Below, in pieces: positions 41,746 to 49,522 of a stretch of 64,000 bases of DNA. Under the pieces are notes generated by a model, which saw nothing but the letters and a program-made list of their open reading frames with translations, searched no databases and was not told where the DNA came from. Position numbers and translations under genes: made by a program. The DNA is taken from the NCBI GenBank assembly GCA_902787755.1, contig CADAHL010000001.1:124001-188000 (forward strand), given 5' to 3'. The stretch comes from Oscillospiraceae bacterium. Lineage in GTDB: Bacteria > Bacillota > Clostridia > Oscillospirales > Oscillospiraceae. Numbering within the stretch: position 1 is the first letter of the stretch; each line of letters starts with the position of its first letter.

Positions 41746-42431
41746 ACCGTCAATTCCTCCCGGCGTCTCTTAATCAGATCGCAGAGAGCCTGATAGCTCT
41801 CGTCAAAGGTCATGTCTGAAGTGTCCAGCAAAACCGCATCCTCCGCCTTGCGCAGGGGCGCGGCGGCCCGGCTGGAGTCCTGCTCGTCCCGATATCGGAT
41901 GTCCTTCAAAACCTCATCGAAACTGACCTCTGTGCCCTTCTCCTTCAGTTGAAGCAGGCGGCGCTGCGCTCTGGCTTCGGGACTGGCGGTGAGGAAGATC
42001 TTCAGCTCGGCGTTCGGGAGTACCACAGTTCCGATGTCCCGACCGTCCATGATCACGTTGAATTCCCGGGCCAGCTTTCGCTGCATCTCGAGCAGGTATT
42101 CCCGCACGCGCCCGTGAGCGGATACGTCGGAAGCAGCAAGGGAGATCTCCGGCTGCCGAATCAGCGAGGAAACGTCCTCTCCGTCGAGGAACATACGCTG
42201 CTCCCCTTCCTCGTTGTATTTCAGCTCGACCTTCAGCTGAGGCAGAAGCTCCATAACCGCATTTTCATTCCGACGGTCGATCCCCTTCCGTAAAACAGCC
42301 AGGCCCAGGGTCCGGTAAATGGCGCCGGTGTCCACGTAGAGAAAGCCCTGCTGCTCGGCACAGCGGCGGGCCAGACTGCTCTTCCCGGCGCCGGACGGAC
42401 CGTCGATGGCGATAGCCATATGCTTGTTCAT
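41742..42431 (-). CDS. cmk: Cytidylate kinase
   Basis: Cmk phosphorylates CMP and dCMP. The 229-residue protein has the P-loop IDGPSGAGKSS near 9-19, the CMP-binding VDTGAIYRTL, the insert domain typical of long bacterial CMPKs, VIMDGRDIGTVVLPNAELKIFLTAS, and the lid RYRDEQDSSRAAAPL. It is placed between a HI0933 flavoprotein gene and ispH-rpsA, the Firmicutes order except that the plsC usually next to cmk is missing here. An internal Met5 is an alternative start. Confidence 0.96.
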   Translation of the reverse strand: MNKHMAIAIDGPSGAGKSSLARRCAEQQGFLYVDTGAIYRTLGLAVLRKGIDRRNENAVMELLPQLKVELKYNEEGEQRMFLDGEDVSSLIRQPEISLAASDVSAHGRVREYLLEMQRKLAREFNVIMDGRDIGTVVLPNAELKIFLTASPEARAQRRLLQLKEKGTEVSFDEVLKDIRYRDEQDSSRAAAPLRKAEDAVLLDTSDMTFDESYQALCDLIKRRREELTV

Positions 42432-42445
42432 GATCTATGTTCCTT

Positions 42446-43672
42446 TCAAATGGAATTGCCGGCCACATATCCCGTGGACCAGGCGATCTGCAGGTTAAAT
42501 CCGCCGGTATAGGCGTCAAGATCCAACACTTCTCCGGCAAAAAATAATCCGGGCACCAGCTTGGATTCCATCGTTCTGGGGTTAACTTCCGTAGTATGTA
42601 CTCCTCCGGCGGTCACGATTGCCTCATCCACCGGGCGAAAACCGGAAATTCTCACAGGGAAGGCTTTGAGCAGACGAACCAGGCGCTGCCGTTCCTCTTT
42701 GGTAATGTTATGCACCGGCTTATCCTCCGGGATCCCGGAGAGCCTTACCAGTACCGGGATCATGGATTTCGATGCCAACTCCCCCAGCGCGTTCTTGAAT
42801 TCCTTGTTTGCGTATTTATCAAAGTCGCGCAGGACCCTGGCGTCCAGCTTCTTCTCGTCCAGCCCCGGCTTCATATCGATCTCCAGGCGGTATGCCGCCT
42901 GGCCCATGCTGCGCATTTTGGCACTGGCAGACAGCACCAGCGGGCCGGAGACTCCGAAGTGCGTGAACAGCATTTCTCCCAGCTCCCGATAGATCAGCCT
43001 GTCGTTCTCATAAGCGGACAGGGTCACGTTCTTCGGAGCAAAGCCCTGCATTTCGGCGCAAAACGCATCGGGGCTTTCCAGCGGGACAAGAGACGGTCTG
43101 GGAGCGGCAATACTGTGTCCAAGCGCCTCGGCCATCCCATATCCGGCTCCGTCGGAACCGGTTTTGGGGTAACTCATGCCTCCGGTACACAGGGCGACGG
43201 CCCGGCATTCGATGCTGCCGTCTTCCGTCAAGACGCCGCAAACCCGTCCGTTCTCCGTCAGGATCTGCTCTGCTCTCGTATGGTTGAGCTGGACTCCTGC
43301 CTGCAGACAGGCCCGAGCTATGGCGTCGGCAATATCATTGGCATTGTCCGAGACCGGGAAGACCCGGCTGCCGCGCTCTGTCTTCAGGGCGACGCCCAAA
43401 TCCTCAAAGAAAGCCATCAGGCCCTGCGGATCCAGACGGTTGAGCGCGCTGTATAGAAAACGCCCGTCTCCGGGTATGTTGCTCATAAATGTTTTGATAT
43501 CGCAGTTGTTTGTCAGATTGCAGCGTCCCTTGCCGGTGATGCGCAGCTTTCTCCCCAACTGTCGGTTGGGGTCGAGAAGCATCACGTCGTTCCCCCGGCG
43601 CGCTGCCATCAAAGCACACATCATTCCTGCGGGACCGCCGCCGATCACCACGATGTCAGCGCTCCGCTTCAT
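42446..43672 (-). CDS. HI0933/YhiN-family FAD-dependent oxidoreductase
   Basis: The 408-residue flavoprotein has an N-terminal Rossmann motif VVIGGGPAGMMCA, the family-specific block GRKLRITGKGRCNLTNNCD near 41-59, an internal GGMSYPKTGSDGAGYGMAE segment and a C-terminal LFFAGEVLDLDAYTGGFNLQIAWSTG that closes over FAD. The family (HI0933, YhiN, BaiN in bile-acid organisms) has no firmly assigned general reaction. It overlaps rluB by 17 bases and is followed by cmk after 14 bases, so it is part of the large minus-strand operon. Confidence 0.9.
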   Translation of the reverse strand: MKRSADIVVIGGGPAGMMCALMAARRGNDVMLLDPNRQLGRKLRITGKGRCNLTNNCDIKTFMSNIPGDGRFLYSALNRLDPQGLMAFFEDLGVALKTERGSRVFPVSDNANDIADAIARACLQAGVQLNHTRAEQILTENGRVCGVLTEDGSIECRAVALCTGGMSYPKTGSDGAGYGMAEALGHSIAAPRPSLVPLESPDAFCAEMQGFAPKNVTLSAYENDRLIYRELGEMLFTHFGVSGPLVLSASAKMRSMGQAAYRLEIDMKPGLDEKKLDARVLRDFDKYANKEFKNALGELASKSMIPVLVRLSGIPEDKPVHNITKEERQRLVRLLKAFPVRISGFRPVDEAIVTAGGVHTTEVNPRTMESKLVPGLFFAGEVLDLDAYTGGFNLQIAWSTGYVAGNSI

Positions 43673-44372
43673 ATAAACTCCTTACTTCCTCCGGGCTCAG
43701 ATTTCGCCATTGCCCGGGCTTCAGATCTCCCAGGCTCAGACTTCCCTCCCGAACCCGTTTCAGTCTGGTCACGTTCAGCCCTACCTGCTCGCACATCTTG
43801 CGAACCTGGCGGTTCCGCCCCTCATGGATCACCAGCTCCAGGAGAGCGCCTTGTTCGTCCGACCGCAGACACCGTACCTTGGCCGGGCGGATCGGGTGAT
43901 CTTCTATCACCATCGGGCCGGAAAGAATATGCAGTTTTTCCTCGGTGAGGCTCCCTCTGACCCAGGCATGGTAGCATTTTTCAACCTCATGCTTCGGGTG
44001 CATCAGGTGATTGGCAAAATCACCGTCGTTGGTCAGGAGAAGAAGGCCCTCCGAATCCAGGTCCAGTCTACCGATCGGATACACCCGTGTGTCCAGCCCT
44101 GCAAGCAGATCGGTTACATCCCTGCGCCCTTTCTCATCCCGGAGCGTGGTCACATAGCCCCGGGGTTTGTACAGAAGGATATATCGTTTCTCGCCTGATT
44201 CCGGAAGCGGCGTTCCGTCCACGAGGATCTCGTCCTTCTCCGGATCGGCCCTGTCACCCAGCTTGGCGCAGGACCCGTTTACCCGTACTCTCCCGGACTG
44301 TATGGCTTCCTCGGCTGCGCGGCGTGACATCAACCCCGCTGCCGAGATCAGTTTCTGCAATCGTTCTTCCAT
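43656..44372 (-). CDS. rluB: 23S rRNA/16S rRNA pseudouridine synthase, RsuA/RluB family
   Basis: This enzyme isomerises a uridine in rRNA to pseudouridine. From the ATG at 44372 (AGGAGG upstream) the protein has 238 residues: an S4 RNA-binding domain (1-60: MEERLQKLISAAGLMSRRAAEEAIQSG in outline) and a catalytic domain with YPIGRLDLDSEGLLLLTNDG, where the Asp of RLD is catalytic, then IHEGRNRQVRKMCEQVG. Neighbours scpA, scpB and dacB are the same as around rluB in Bacillus. Its first 119 bases also encode the tail of dacB in another frame. Confidence 0.93.
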   Translation of the reverse strand: MEERLQKLISAAGLMSRRAAEEAIQSGRVRVNGSCAKLGDRADPEKDEILVDGTPLPESGEKRYILLYKPRGYVTTLRDEKGRRDVTDLLAGLDTRVYPIGRLDLDSEGLLLLTNDGDFANHLMHPKHEVEKCYHAWVRGSLTEEKLHILSGPMVIEDHPIRPAKVRCLRSDEQGALLELVIHEGRNRQVRKMCEQVGLNVTRLKRVREGSLSLGDLKPGQWRNLSPEEVRSLYEAER

Positions 44373-45438
44373 CGACTTCCTCCTGGCCTGCATTCCAAAG
44401 TTGTACTGCGACGCTGTCGGTACAGCGAATCGGGAGTTCTCCCAGAAAACGCTCTCCTTCATAGGCCTGCAGAGTTCCCAGCCTGTCCCCTTCGTTCACA
44501 GGAGCAAACACGAACCATGGCAGGTCCGCTTCCAGCCGAAGGGCGGCGTCCCTGGGGAGAAAAAGCTCCAGCTCCTCCGGCTCGGCAAAAACCAGGTCCT
44601 GATCGCCGCTGATCACAGGGACCGAAAAGCGAATCCCTTCCGTTATATTTCGCACGGAATACCGGGAAAACGCCAGATCATAAAGCCGGCAATGATCTTC
44701 CCAGTCGCTTGGGTCGTTCAGCGTAACACAGACAAGCCTTGTCCCCTCCCGCTCACAGCAGCTGACAAGGCAGCGGCCGGCGGCCTGGGTGTAGCCTGTT
44801 TTTCCACCTGTGCAGCCCGGACAGCTCCAGAGCAGCTTGTTGTGATTCTGATACGTTTGTCCCTCTACCGACGCGCTTTTCATTCCCAGGATCCCGGACA
44901 CCGTTTCGTTCTGCATGCAGGCGGACATCAGCTTTGCCAGATCCGCAGCGGAGCTGTAGTGCTCAGGCGCGTCCAGACCGTGGGGATTGACAAAATGGGA
45001 GTTGTCCATTTCGAGTTCCCCGGCCTTGTCATTCATCCAGCAGGCAAAAAGCTCCGGAGAACCGGCCAGGCCCCTGGCCAGCGTCAGAGCGGCGTCATTG
45101 CCGGAGGCCAACAACAGCCCCTGCAGCAGCTGCTCCAGACTGTAACGCTCTCCGGGGACGAGATACATGGAGGATCCCTCCACGGCACAATCCTCGGGCT
45201 TCGCGGTAAAGAGTCTGCCTGCTTCGCAGCGCTCCGCCGCAACCAGAGCGGTCATGAGCTTGGTGGTGCTGGCGATTTGCATCCTTTTGTCTGCATCCTT
45301 CTCGTACACGATCCGTCCGCTTTCGTGCATCACGATCGCGCTTTCCGCCTGTACGTCGTCGGTATCCCATGCCCTTGCGGCGGGAAGACAGTGCGCGGCC
45401 AGAATCAGCGCAGTCAGGCAAACTATCAGTTTTCGCAT
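44254..45438 (-). CDS. dacB: D-alanyl-D-alanine carboxypeptidase, DacB/DacF type
   Basis: This is an exported penicillin-binding carboxypeptidase that trims peptidoglycan stem peptides; next to ytfJ, scpAB and rluB it likely acts on spore cortex or forespore wall. The 394-residue protein has a signal peptide (1-23, cleavage after ARA). S57-x-x-K60 (STTK), S112-G-N114 and K213-T-G215 form the active site, and a C-terminal beta domain follows near 290-370. The last about 40 residues are read out of frame across the start of rluB (119-base overlap) and look unlike the family. The ATG at 45438 lies in the arm of an inverted repeat; a GTG nine bases earlier is an alternative. Confidence 0.9.
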   Translation of the reverse strand: MRKLIVCLTALILAAHCLPAARAWDTDDVQAESAIVMHESGRIVYEKDADKRMQIASTTKLMTALVAAERCEAGRLFTAKPEDCAVEGSSMYLVPGERYSLEQLLQGLLLASGNDAALTLARGLAGSPELFACWMNDKAGELEMDNSHFVNPHGLDAPEHYSSAADLAKLMSACMQNETVSGILGMKSASVEGQTYQNHNKLLWSCPGCTGGKTGYTQAAGRCLVSCCEREGTRLVCVTLNDPSDWEDHCRLYDLAFSRYSVRNITEGIRFSVPVISGDQDLVFAEPEELELFLPRDAALRLEADLPWFVFAPVNEGDRLGTLQAYEGERFLGELPIRCTDSVAVQLWNAGQEEVDGRTIAETDLGSGVDVTPRSRGSHTVRESTGKRVLRQAG

Positions 45439-45480
45439 AATAAGCACCGCCCCTTTTTGAATTGAGCAGTGCTTATTATG
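45436..45480 (-). promoter_or_regulatory. Hairpin covering the dacB start codon
   Basis: A perfect 12-bp inverted repeat, CATAATAAGCAC (45480-45469) and GTGCTTATTATG (45447-45436), lies between ytfJ and dacB. The dacB ATG is the last three bases of the 3' arm, and the loop holds AAAAAGGGGCGG with the likely ribosome site. No T-run follows, so it is not a terminator. It may delay dacB translation or mark an RNA processing site. Confidence 0.7.
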
Positions 45481-45513
45481 AACCGTTTTCTAATGATTTA
45501 TGAACGGAGAGAA

Positions 45514-45897
45514 TCAGCCCTTCTGGCGTTCGATGAACTCGTCCACCCGGTCGATGACCTGGGGAACCATGTCGATCAGACGGTCCACGGTCGTGGTGGC
45601 CGGCGGCGTCACATTGATCATGCGGATGTTGCCCTCCTTGATCACAAGGAAGCCCATGGGCTCGATCTTTACGCCGGTAGCGTTGCCGCCGCCGTAAGGA
45701 CGTGCCTCGCCCTCCTTCTTACCGCCGAATTCCACTCCGCCGCCGCCGAAACCGACACTGATCCGGGAAATGGGGACCAGGGTGATCCCGTCAGGAGTGT
45801 AGATAGGCTCGCCTACCACCGTGTCGACCTTCAGAATGTTTTTCACATTCTCCATGGTAGTCTGCATCAGTTCACCGATCGGATTTGTATTTTCCAT
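45514..45897 (-). CDS. ytfJ: YtfJ/GerW family sporulation protein
   Basis: YtfJ (GerW) is a spore protein needed for normal germination in Bacillus; its biochemical role is not settled. The 127-residue protein has the family core: VDTVVGEPIYTPDGITLVPISRISVGFGGGG (read in outline), GGKKEGEARPYGGGNATGVKIEPMGFLVI and a C-terminal amphipathic segment. It lies five bases after the DUF2953 gene, the same pair as ytfI-ytfJ in Bacillus. Confidence 0.94.
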   Translation of the reverse strand: MENTNPIGELMQTTMENVKNILKVDTVVGEPIYTPDGITLVPISRISVGFGGGGVEFGGKKEGEARPYGGGNATGVKIEPMGFLVIKEGNIRMINVTPPATTTVDRLIDMVPQVIDRVDEFIERQKG

Positions 45898-45902
45898 TTT
45901 TC

Positions 45903-46679
45903 TTACGTCCTTTCCTCGTCCTGTCTATCGTCAGTTTCATTTTGGCTCTCTGTTGTCTGTGCGGCCGGTGAATCATCGGCAGCCATTACGTCTTCCGCCT
46001 TTTGAGCAGGCGTCTCGGTTTGCTCGGGATTCACTTTACCGGCTTTCCCCTCTTTTTTCGAACGTCTCTTGCTGCGGAGAAGGATCCCCAAAGCACCGAA
46101 GGCGATCCCCAGGCCTACCCCGAGCATCTGCCCGATGCGAATGGTCATGGCCAACCCGAAATCAATGTGGGAATAATCCCGCATAAAGTCCACATCCGTG
46201 CGCACATCCAGATCCTTGACCCGGAAACGCTTGGCGCAGACCGGAGCCAGGGAGCACAGCGCGGCATTGACGAAGGCAAAATTCTTCGCTACCTGGTACG
46301 GATCCGGGCCGCCGGCGGTATACCGGAATACAAAGCGCTCCACCTTCCAGGCCCGGTTGAAACGCCCGATCCCTCCGATCACCTTCTTCACCAGCTCCAG
46401 TATATCCTCTTTGGTGAATTCAAGTTTTTTCTTCGGCTTCTCAGGCTTGTCTTCCTTTGGCTTTTCTTCCTTGGGAGGCTTTGGCGCTTTCGGCTTTTTG
46501 GGACGCTTGGGCTCCGCGTCCGGCTTTTTTTGCCTCGGAAAGATCGGGATCAGGATCCCGGCAGCCTTCGCGGCCAGGTGCAGATTCCCGTCTTCGTATC
46601 CCAGATCCACACCTACCGGCAGAACAAGAATGCCGATCAGGATCAAAAGAATCACGCCGAGGATGATCCAACCAACCAA
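45903..46679 (-). CDS. DUF2953 domain membrane-associated protein (YtfI-like)
   Basis: The 258-residue protein has one N-terminal membrane helix (3-24) and a Lys/Pro-rich linker (about 50-87, repeated KPKxPK/EKPKED). A DUF2953 core follows (RAWKVERFVFRYTAGGPDPYQVAKNFAFVNAAL in outline), then a second hydrophobic stretch near 184-202 and a polar tail. The function is unknown, but its fixed pairing with ytfJ suggests a sporulation role. The start is TTG at 46679, nine bases after AAGGAG; an ATG nearby is in a different frame. Confidence 0.85.
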   Translation of the reverse strand: MVGWIILGVILLILIGILVLPVGVDLGYEDGNLHLAAKAAGILIPIFPRQKKPDAEPKRPKKPKAPKPPKEEKPKEDKPEKPKKKLEFTKEDILELVKKVIGGIGRFNRAWKVERFVFRYTAGGPDPYQVAKNFAFVNAALCSLAPVCAKRFRVKDLDVRTDVDFMRDYSHIDFGLAMTIRIGQMLGVGLGIAFGALGILLRSKRRSKKEGKAGKVNPEQTETPAQKAEDVMAADDSPAAQTTESQNETDDRQDEERT

Positions 46680-46685
46680 AGTTCA

Positions 46686-47294
46686 TCACTCCTTACCGGT
46701 GACTTCGGAGAGCGAAAGCTGCTCCTGCTCACCGGCATTTTGCAGTTCATCAATTGCTTTCTGCAGTTTTTCCACGCCCTCGCTGGCGCTGAGATCGGGC
46801 AGCTCGGGCAGCTCAGACAGTTCCCGGATCCCCATGGTTCGCAGGAATGCGTCCGTTGTCCGAAAGAGCGACGGACGCCCGGGGACGTCCAGTTTCCCGC
46901 AAGGCTCAATCAGGCCACGTTCGATCAGAACACCTACGGTGTAAGAGCTGTCCACCCCGCGCACACGGTCGATATAAGCCCGGGTGACCGGCTGGAAATA
47001 GGCAACGATGGCCAGGGTTTCCAGGGCCGGCTGCGAAAGCATGGGCGGCTTTCTCTGCTCCAGAGTCTTAATTATGAAAGGCGCATAGTCCGGGGCCGAG
47101 CACATCTGCAGCTTTTCTCCCAGCCGCAGAAGGCGGATCCCGCGCTGTTCACGCTCATATTTTTCCGCAAGCTCGGAGGCCACGATGGACAGCTCCGACT
47201 CATCGGTATCCAGGATCAGAGACAGCCGGGCCAGGGGCACCGGCTCTCCGGCGGCAAACAGAATCGCTTCAAGGGCGGATGATAGATCAATCAA
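46686..47294 (-). CDS. scpB: Segregation and condensation protein B
   Basis: ScpB is a winged-helix subunit of the SMC-ScpAB condensin that compacts and separates chromosomes. From the chosen TTG (47294) the protein has about 202 residues, starting MIDLSSALEAILFAAGEPV. It contains the family segments LSQPALETLAIVAYFQPVTRAYIDRVRGVDSSY and GRPSLFRTTDAFLRTMGI. GAGGAAC lies upstream of the TTG. A longer frame extends to 47528 through scpA in another frame and is not credible. The start overlaps the scpA stop by 8 bases, indicating coupled translation. Confidence 0.92.
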   Translation of the reverse strand: MIDLSSALEAILFAAGEPVPLARLSLILDTDESELSIVASELAEKYEREQRGIRLLRLGEKLQMCSAPDYAPFIIKTLEQRKPPMLSQPALETLAIVAYFQPVTRAYIDRVRGVDSSYTVGVLIERGLIEPCGKLDVPGRPSLFRTTDAFLRTMGIRELSELPELPDLSASEGVEKLQKAIDELQNAGEQEQLSLSEVTGKE

Positions 47295-48090
47295 GATGAT
47301 GTTCCTCGAGTTTCTCAAGAATAGTCTCCCAGCTGCCGCCTGTGAAGGAGAGAAGATATCCCTCTTCCCGGCGCTGGATCTGCAGGCTTCCCATGCTGCA
47401 CAGCTCCAGAACGGAGATAAAGGTGGCAACGACCTCCGAGCGGGACCGGCATTCCCGGTACAACTCTTCCAGACTGGCATCGCCCTGCCGCAGCCGATCC
47501 AGCAGCTGGCGGCTTTTCTCCTGAACACTGTAAGCAGGCTTCCGGGGGATGGCGGCGCTGAGCCTCTCCATCTCCTCTTCCGGGGCCTTCACGCCCCGGG
47601 AAAACACCTGGTGGAGCGCCTTGAGAAGATCCGCCGGTTCGTGACGGTATTCATACTCGCGATTGCCTTTCGGCAGCGGTTCCGGGAGCTTTGGAAATAG
47701 AAGAAGTCCCTTCTCGGAAGACGCTCTCAGCTGGGCAAGCACTTCCCTGACCGCGGTCAGGCTGTCTCTGGCCTTCAACTGCTCCAAGGACTGCAGCAGC
47801 AATTCCAGCTCGGACACTTCTTCCTCATCGGAAGCCAGCAGGGTCCTGGTTTTGATATACAGAAGATGAGACGCCATCTGAACAAATTCGCTGGCGATCT
47901 CCAGATCCATCTCCTGCATCCGTTCAAGGTAGTCCAGATATTGGTCCAGGATCTGAGAGATGTTCACATCCCGGATCTCGATCTTATTTTTCTGCAGGAG
48001 CATGAGGATCAGGCTCAACGGCCCCTCAAAATCCTGCAGCGTATTCTTTTCGTGTACAACGCCTTCCAGGAAAAAGCTCGGATTCTCCAT
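47287..48090 (-). CDS. scpA: Segregation and condensation protein A
   Basis: ScpA is the kleisin that bridges the SMC heads. The 267-residue protein has the N-terminal kleisin block DFEGPLSLILMLLQKNKIEIRDVNISQI, then YLxYLExMQEMDLEIASEFVQMASHLLYIKTRTLL. A variable middle follows, and a C-terminal winged helix (RSRSEVVATFISVLELCSMGSLQIQRREEGYLLSF in outline). The ATG at 48090 is preceded only by a weak GTGAG. It starts 8 bases after the M50 protease gene stop. Confidence 0.94.
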   Translation of the reverse strand: MENPSFFLEGVVHEKNTLQDFEGPLSLILMLLQKNKIEIRDVNISQILDQYLDYLERMQEMDLEIASEFVQMASHLLYIKTRTLLASDEEEVSELELLLQSLEQLKARDSLTAVREVLAQLRASSEKGLLLFPKLPEPLPKGNREYEYRHEPADLLKALHQVFSRGVKAPEEEMERLSAAIPRKPAYSVQEKSRQLLDRLRQGDASLEELYRECRSRSEVVATFISVLELCSMGSLQIQRREEGYLLSFTGGSWETILEKLEEHHLD

Positions 48091-48098
48091 AGACTCAC

Positions 48099-48833
48099 TC
48101 AATGCATCAGAATAGAATAACTCAGGGAATATGCTCCCTGTGCGATGGGGAACAGCCGGCCGTAGCACCAGGCGATCGCGGCGGACAAGGGCCGGCCCAG
48201 GACTCCGGTGGCCACCAGAGCCAGAAGGATCAGGGAGCCGTAGCGCTCATAACGCATCAGCTTCAGGTATCCCTCATCGCTGAGAAGTGAGAACAGCACC
48301 TTGGACCCGTCGAGCGGCGGGATCGGAAGAAGATTAAACACAGCCAGACCCATGCTGATATAGGCGGTCAGCTCGATCATCTGCAGCACATACTGTCCGA
48401 CCTGGTTCACGGCGAGGATCGGTGCCAGAAGACCGAAGAGGAGGAGAAAAACGATCGTGATCAGCACGTTGCTGACCGGGCCTGCCAGGGCCGTGATCGC
48501 CATTCCCCTCTTGGGATTTCGAAATCGAAACATATTGACGGGTACGGGCTTGGCATATCCGAAATGGAAAACCAGCATCATCAGAAAGCCCATCGGGTCC
48601 AGATGCTTGATTGGGTTCAGGGTCAGACGGCCGGCCCTCTTCGCGGTATCATCCCCGAGAAGATATGCCACAAGTCCGTGACTGAGCTCGTGAAGCGTGA
48701 TGCAGATCAGCGAGGGGATCAGCCCCAACAGGATCTCCAGAATATAGCTGAAATCGAAACCGTCCCATATACTTTGAACCGTGCTGATACACTCACCCCC
48801 ATCATATTGGTAGTTTACCAAAAACAACCGCAA
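48099..48833 (-). CDS. Site-2 protease family (M50) membrane metalloprotease
   Basis: This is a polytopic zinc protease of about 244 residues or fewer. LHELSHGLVAY carries the HExxH zinc site (HELSH), and NLLPIPPLDGSKV gives the third ligand Asp in the conserved NxxPxPxLDG loop. About five membrane helices are visible. The short form without PDZ resembles YwhC/Rip-like proteases found next to scpAB in Firmicutes. The start is uncertain: only TTG codons occur in frame at the N-terminus, without a clear ribosome site, while a GGGGGTGAG lies slightly inside. A dyad TTTGGTA-N3-TACCAA overlaps the proposed 5' end. Confidence 0.85.
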   Translation of the reverse strand: MRLFLVNYQYDGGECISTVQSIWDGFDFSYILEILLGLIPSLICITLHELSHGLVAYLLGDDTAKRAGRLTLNPIKHLDPMGFLMMLVFHFGYAKPVPVNMFRFRNPKRGMAITALAGPVSNVLITIVFLLLFGLLAPILAVNQVGQYVLQMIELTAYISMGLAVFNLLPIPPLDGSKVLFSLLSDEGYLKLMRYERYGSLILLALVATGVLGRPLSAAIAWCYGRLFPIAQGAYSLSYSILMH

Positions 48834-48884
48834 AATACAAGAGCGGGCCGGAAGAATTCTCCCTCATTTTCATCAGGAGGTATG

Positions 48885-48917
48885 GAAAAGCCGGAGACGC
48901 GCTTTGCATCTCCGGCT
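48885..48917 (-). terminator. Terminator after engB
   Basis: On the minus strand AGCCGGAGATGC pairs with GCGTCTCCGGCT (12 bp, one U-G) around a 5-base loop, with TTTCC after. It marks the end of the tig-clpP-clpX-lon-engB cluster and separates it from the M50-scpAB run. Confidence 0.85.
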
Positions 48918-48927
48918 GTACGTCGGC

Positions 48928-49521
48928 TCAGGAAAGCAAGGACAGGATCTGACTCATGAGAAGGTCCCTTCCCTGCCCTTTCTCCGCGGAAAACGGGATC
49001 AGGACTACGGATTCCGGCAGCTCCAGAGTCTGTCGAATGAGGCTCAGATTCGGTTCGATCTCGCTTTTCTTCAGCTTATCCAGTTTGTTTGCCACGACAA
49101 CGAAACGACGGCCGGACTGCTTGAACCACTCCGCCATAGTCACGTCATCGGCGGTGGGCTTGTGCCTGGCGTCTACGATCAGAATGCCCAGATCGAACAG
49201 ATCCTCCGCGGCAAAGAAGTCCTCCATCAGCTTGCCCCAGTGGTCCCGTTCCGCCTGAGATACCTTGGCATAGCCGTAACCGGGCAGATCCACCAGATAC
49301 ACTTTCTCATCGATCAGAAAGTAATTGACGTGGACCGTCTTGCCGGGAGAAGCGCCTACGCGGGCAAAGTTGTTCCGGTTCAGAAGACGGTTGATCACCG
49401 AGGATTTTCCCACGTTGGATTTTCCCGCAAACACGACCGCGGGAAGCGAGGTGCGGATAAACTGCTTCGGCGAGGCGGCAGATCGAATGAATTCCGCTCT
49501 GTTTACGTTGAAACCGGCCAT
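48928..49521 (-). CDS. engB: Ribosome biogenesis GTPase YsxC/EngB
   Basis: EngB is an essential GTPase for late 50S assembly. The 197-residue protein has G1 GKSNVGKSS near 33-41, a G2 Thr in GKTVHVNYF, G3 DLPGYGYA, G4 NKLDK and G5 SAEKG. It starts one base before the lon stop region (stop of lon at 49523, start of engB at 49521), so translation is coupled; the lon-engB order is the same as in Bacillus. Confidence 0.96.
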   Translation of the reverse strand: MAGFNVNRAEFIRSAASPKQFIRTSLPAVVFAGKSNVGKSSVINRLLNRNNFARVGASPGKTVHVNYFLIDEKVYLVDLPGYGYAKVSQAERDHWGKLMEDFFAAEDLFDLGILIVDARHKPTADDVTMAEWFKQSGRRFVVVANKLDKLKKSEIEPNLSLIRQTLELPESVVLIPFSAEKGQGRDLLMSQILSLLS

Positions 49522-49522
49522 G

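Noticed and set aside
39514..41793. 759-residue plus-strand open frame over ispH-rpsA
   Set aside because: It is antisense to the fusion gene, with the same low-information composition and no start signal.
48780..48833. Dyad TTTGGTA-N3-TACCAA as a defined operator for the M50 gene
   Set aside because: It overlaps the uncertain 5' end of the coding frame, and no good promoter could be placed around it, so it is only mentioned with the gene.
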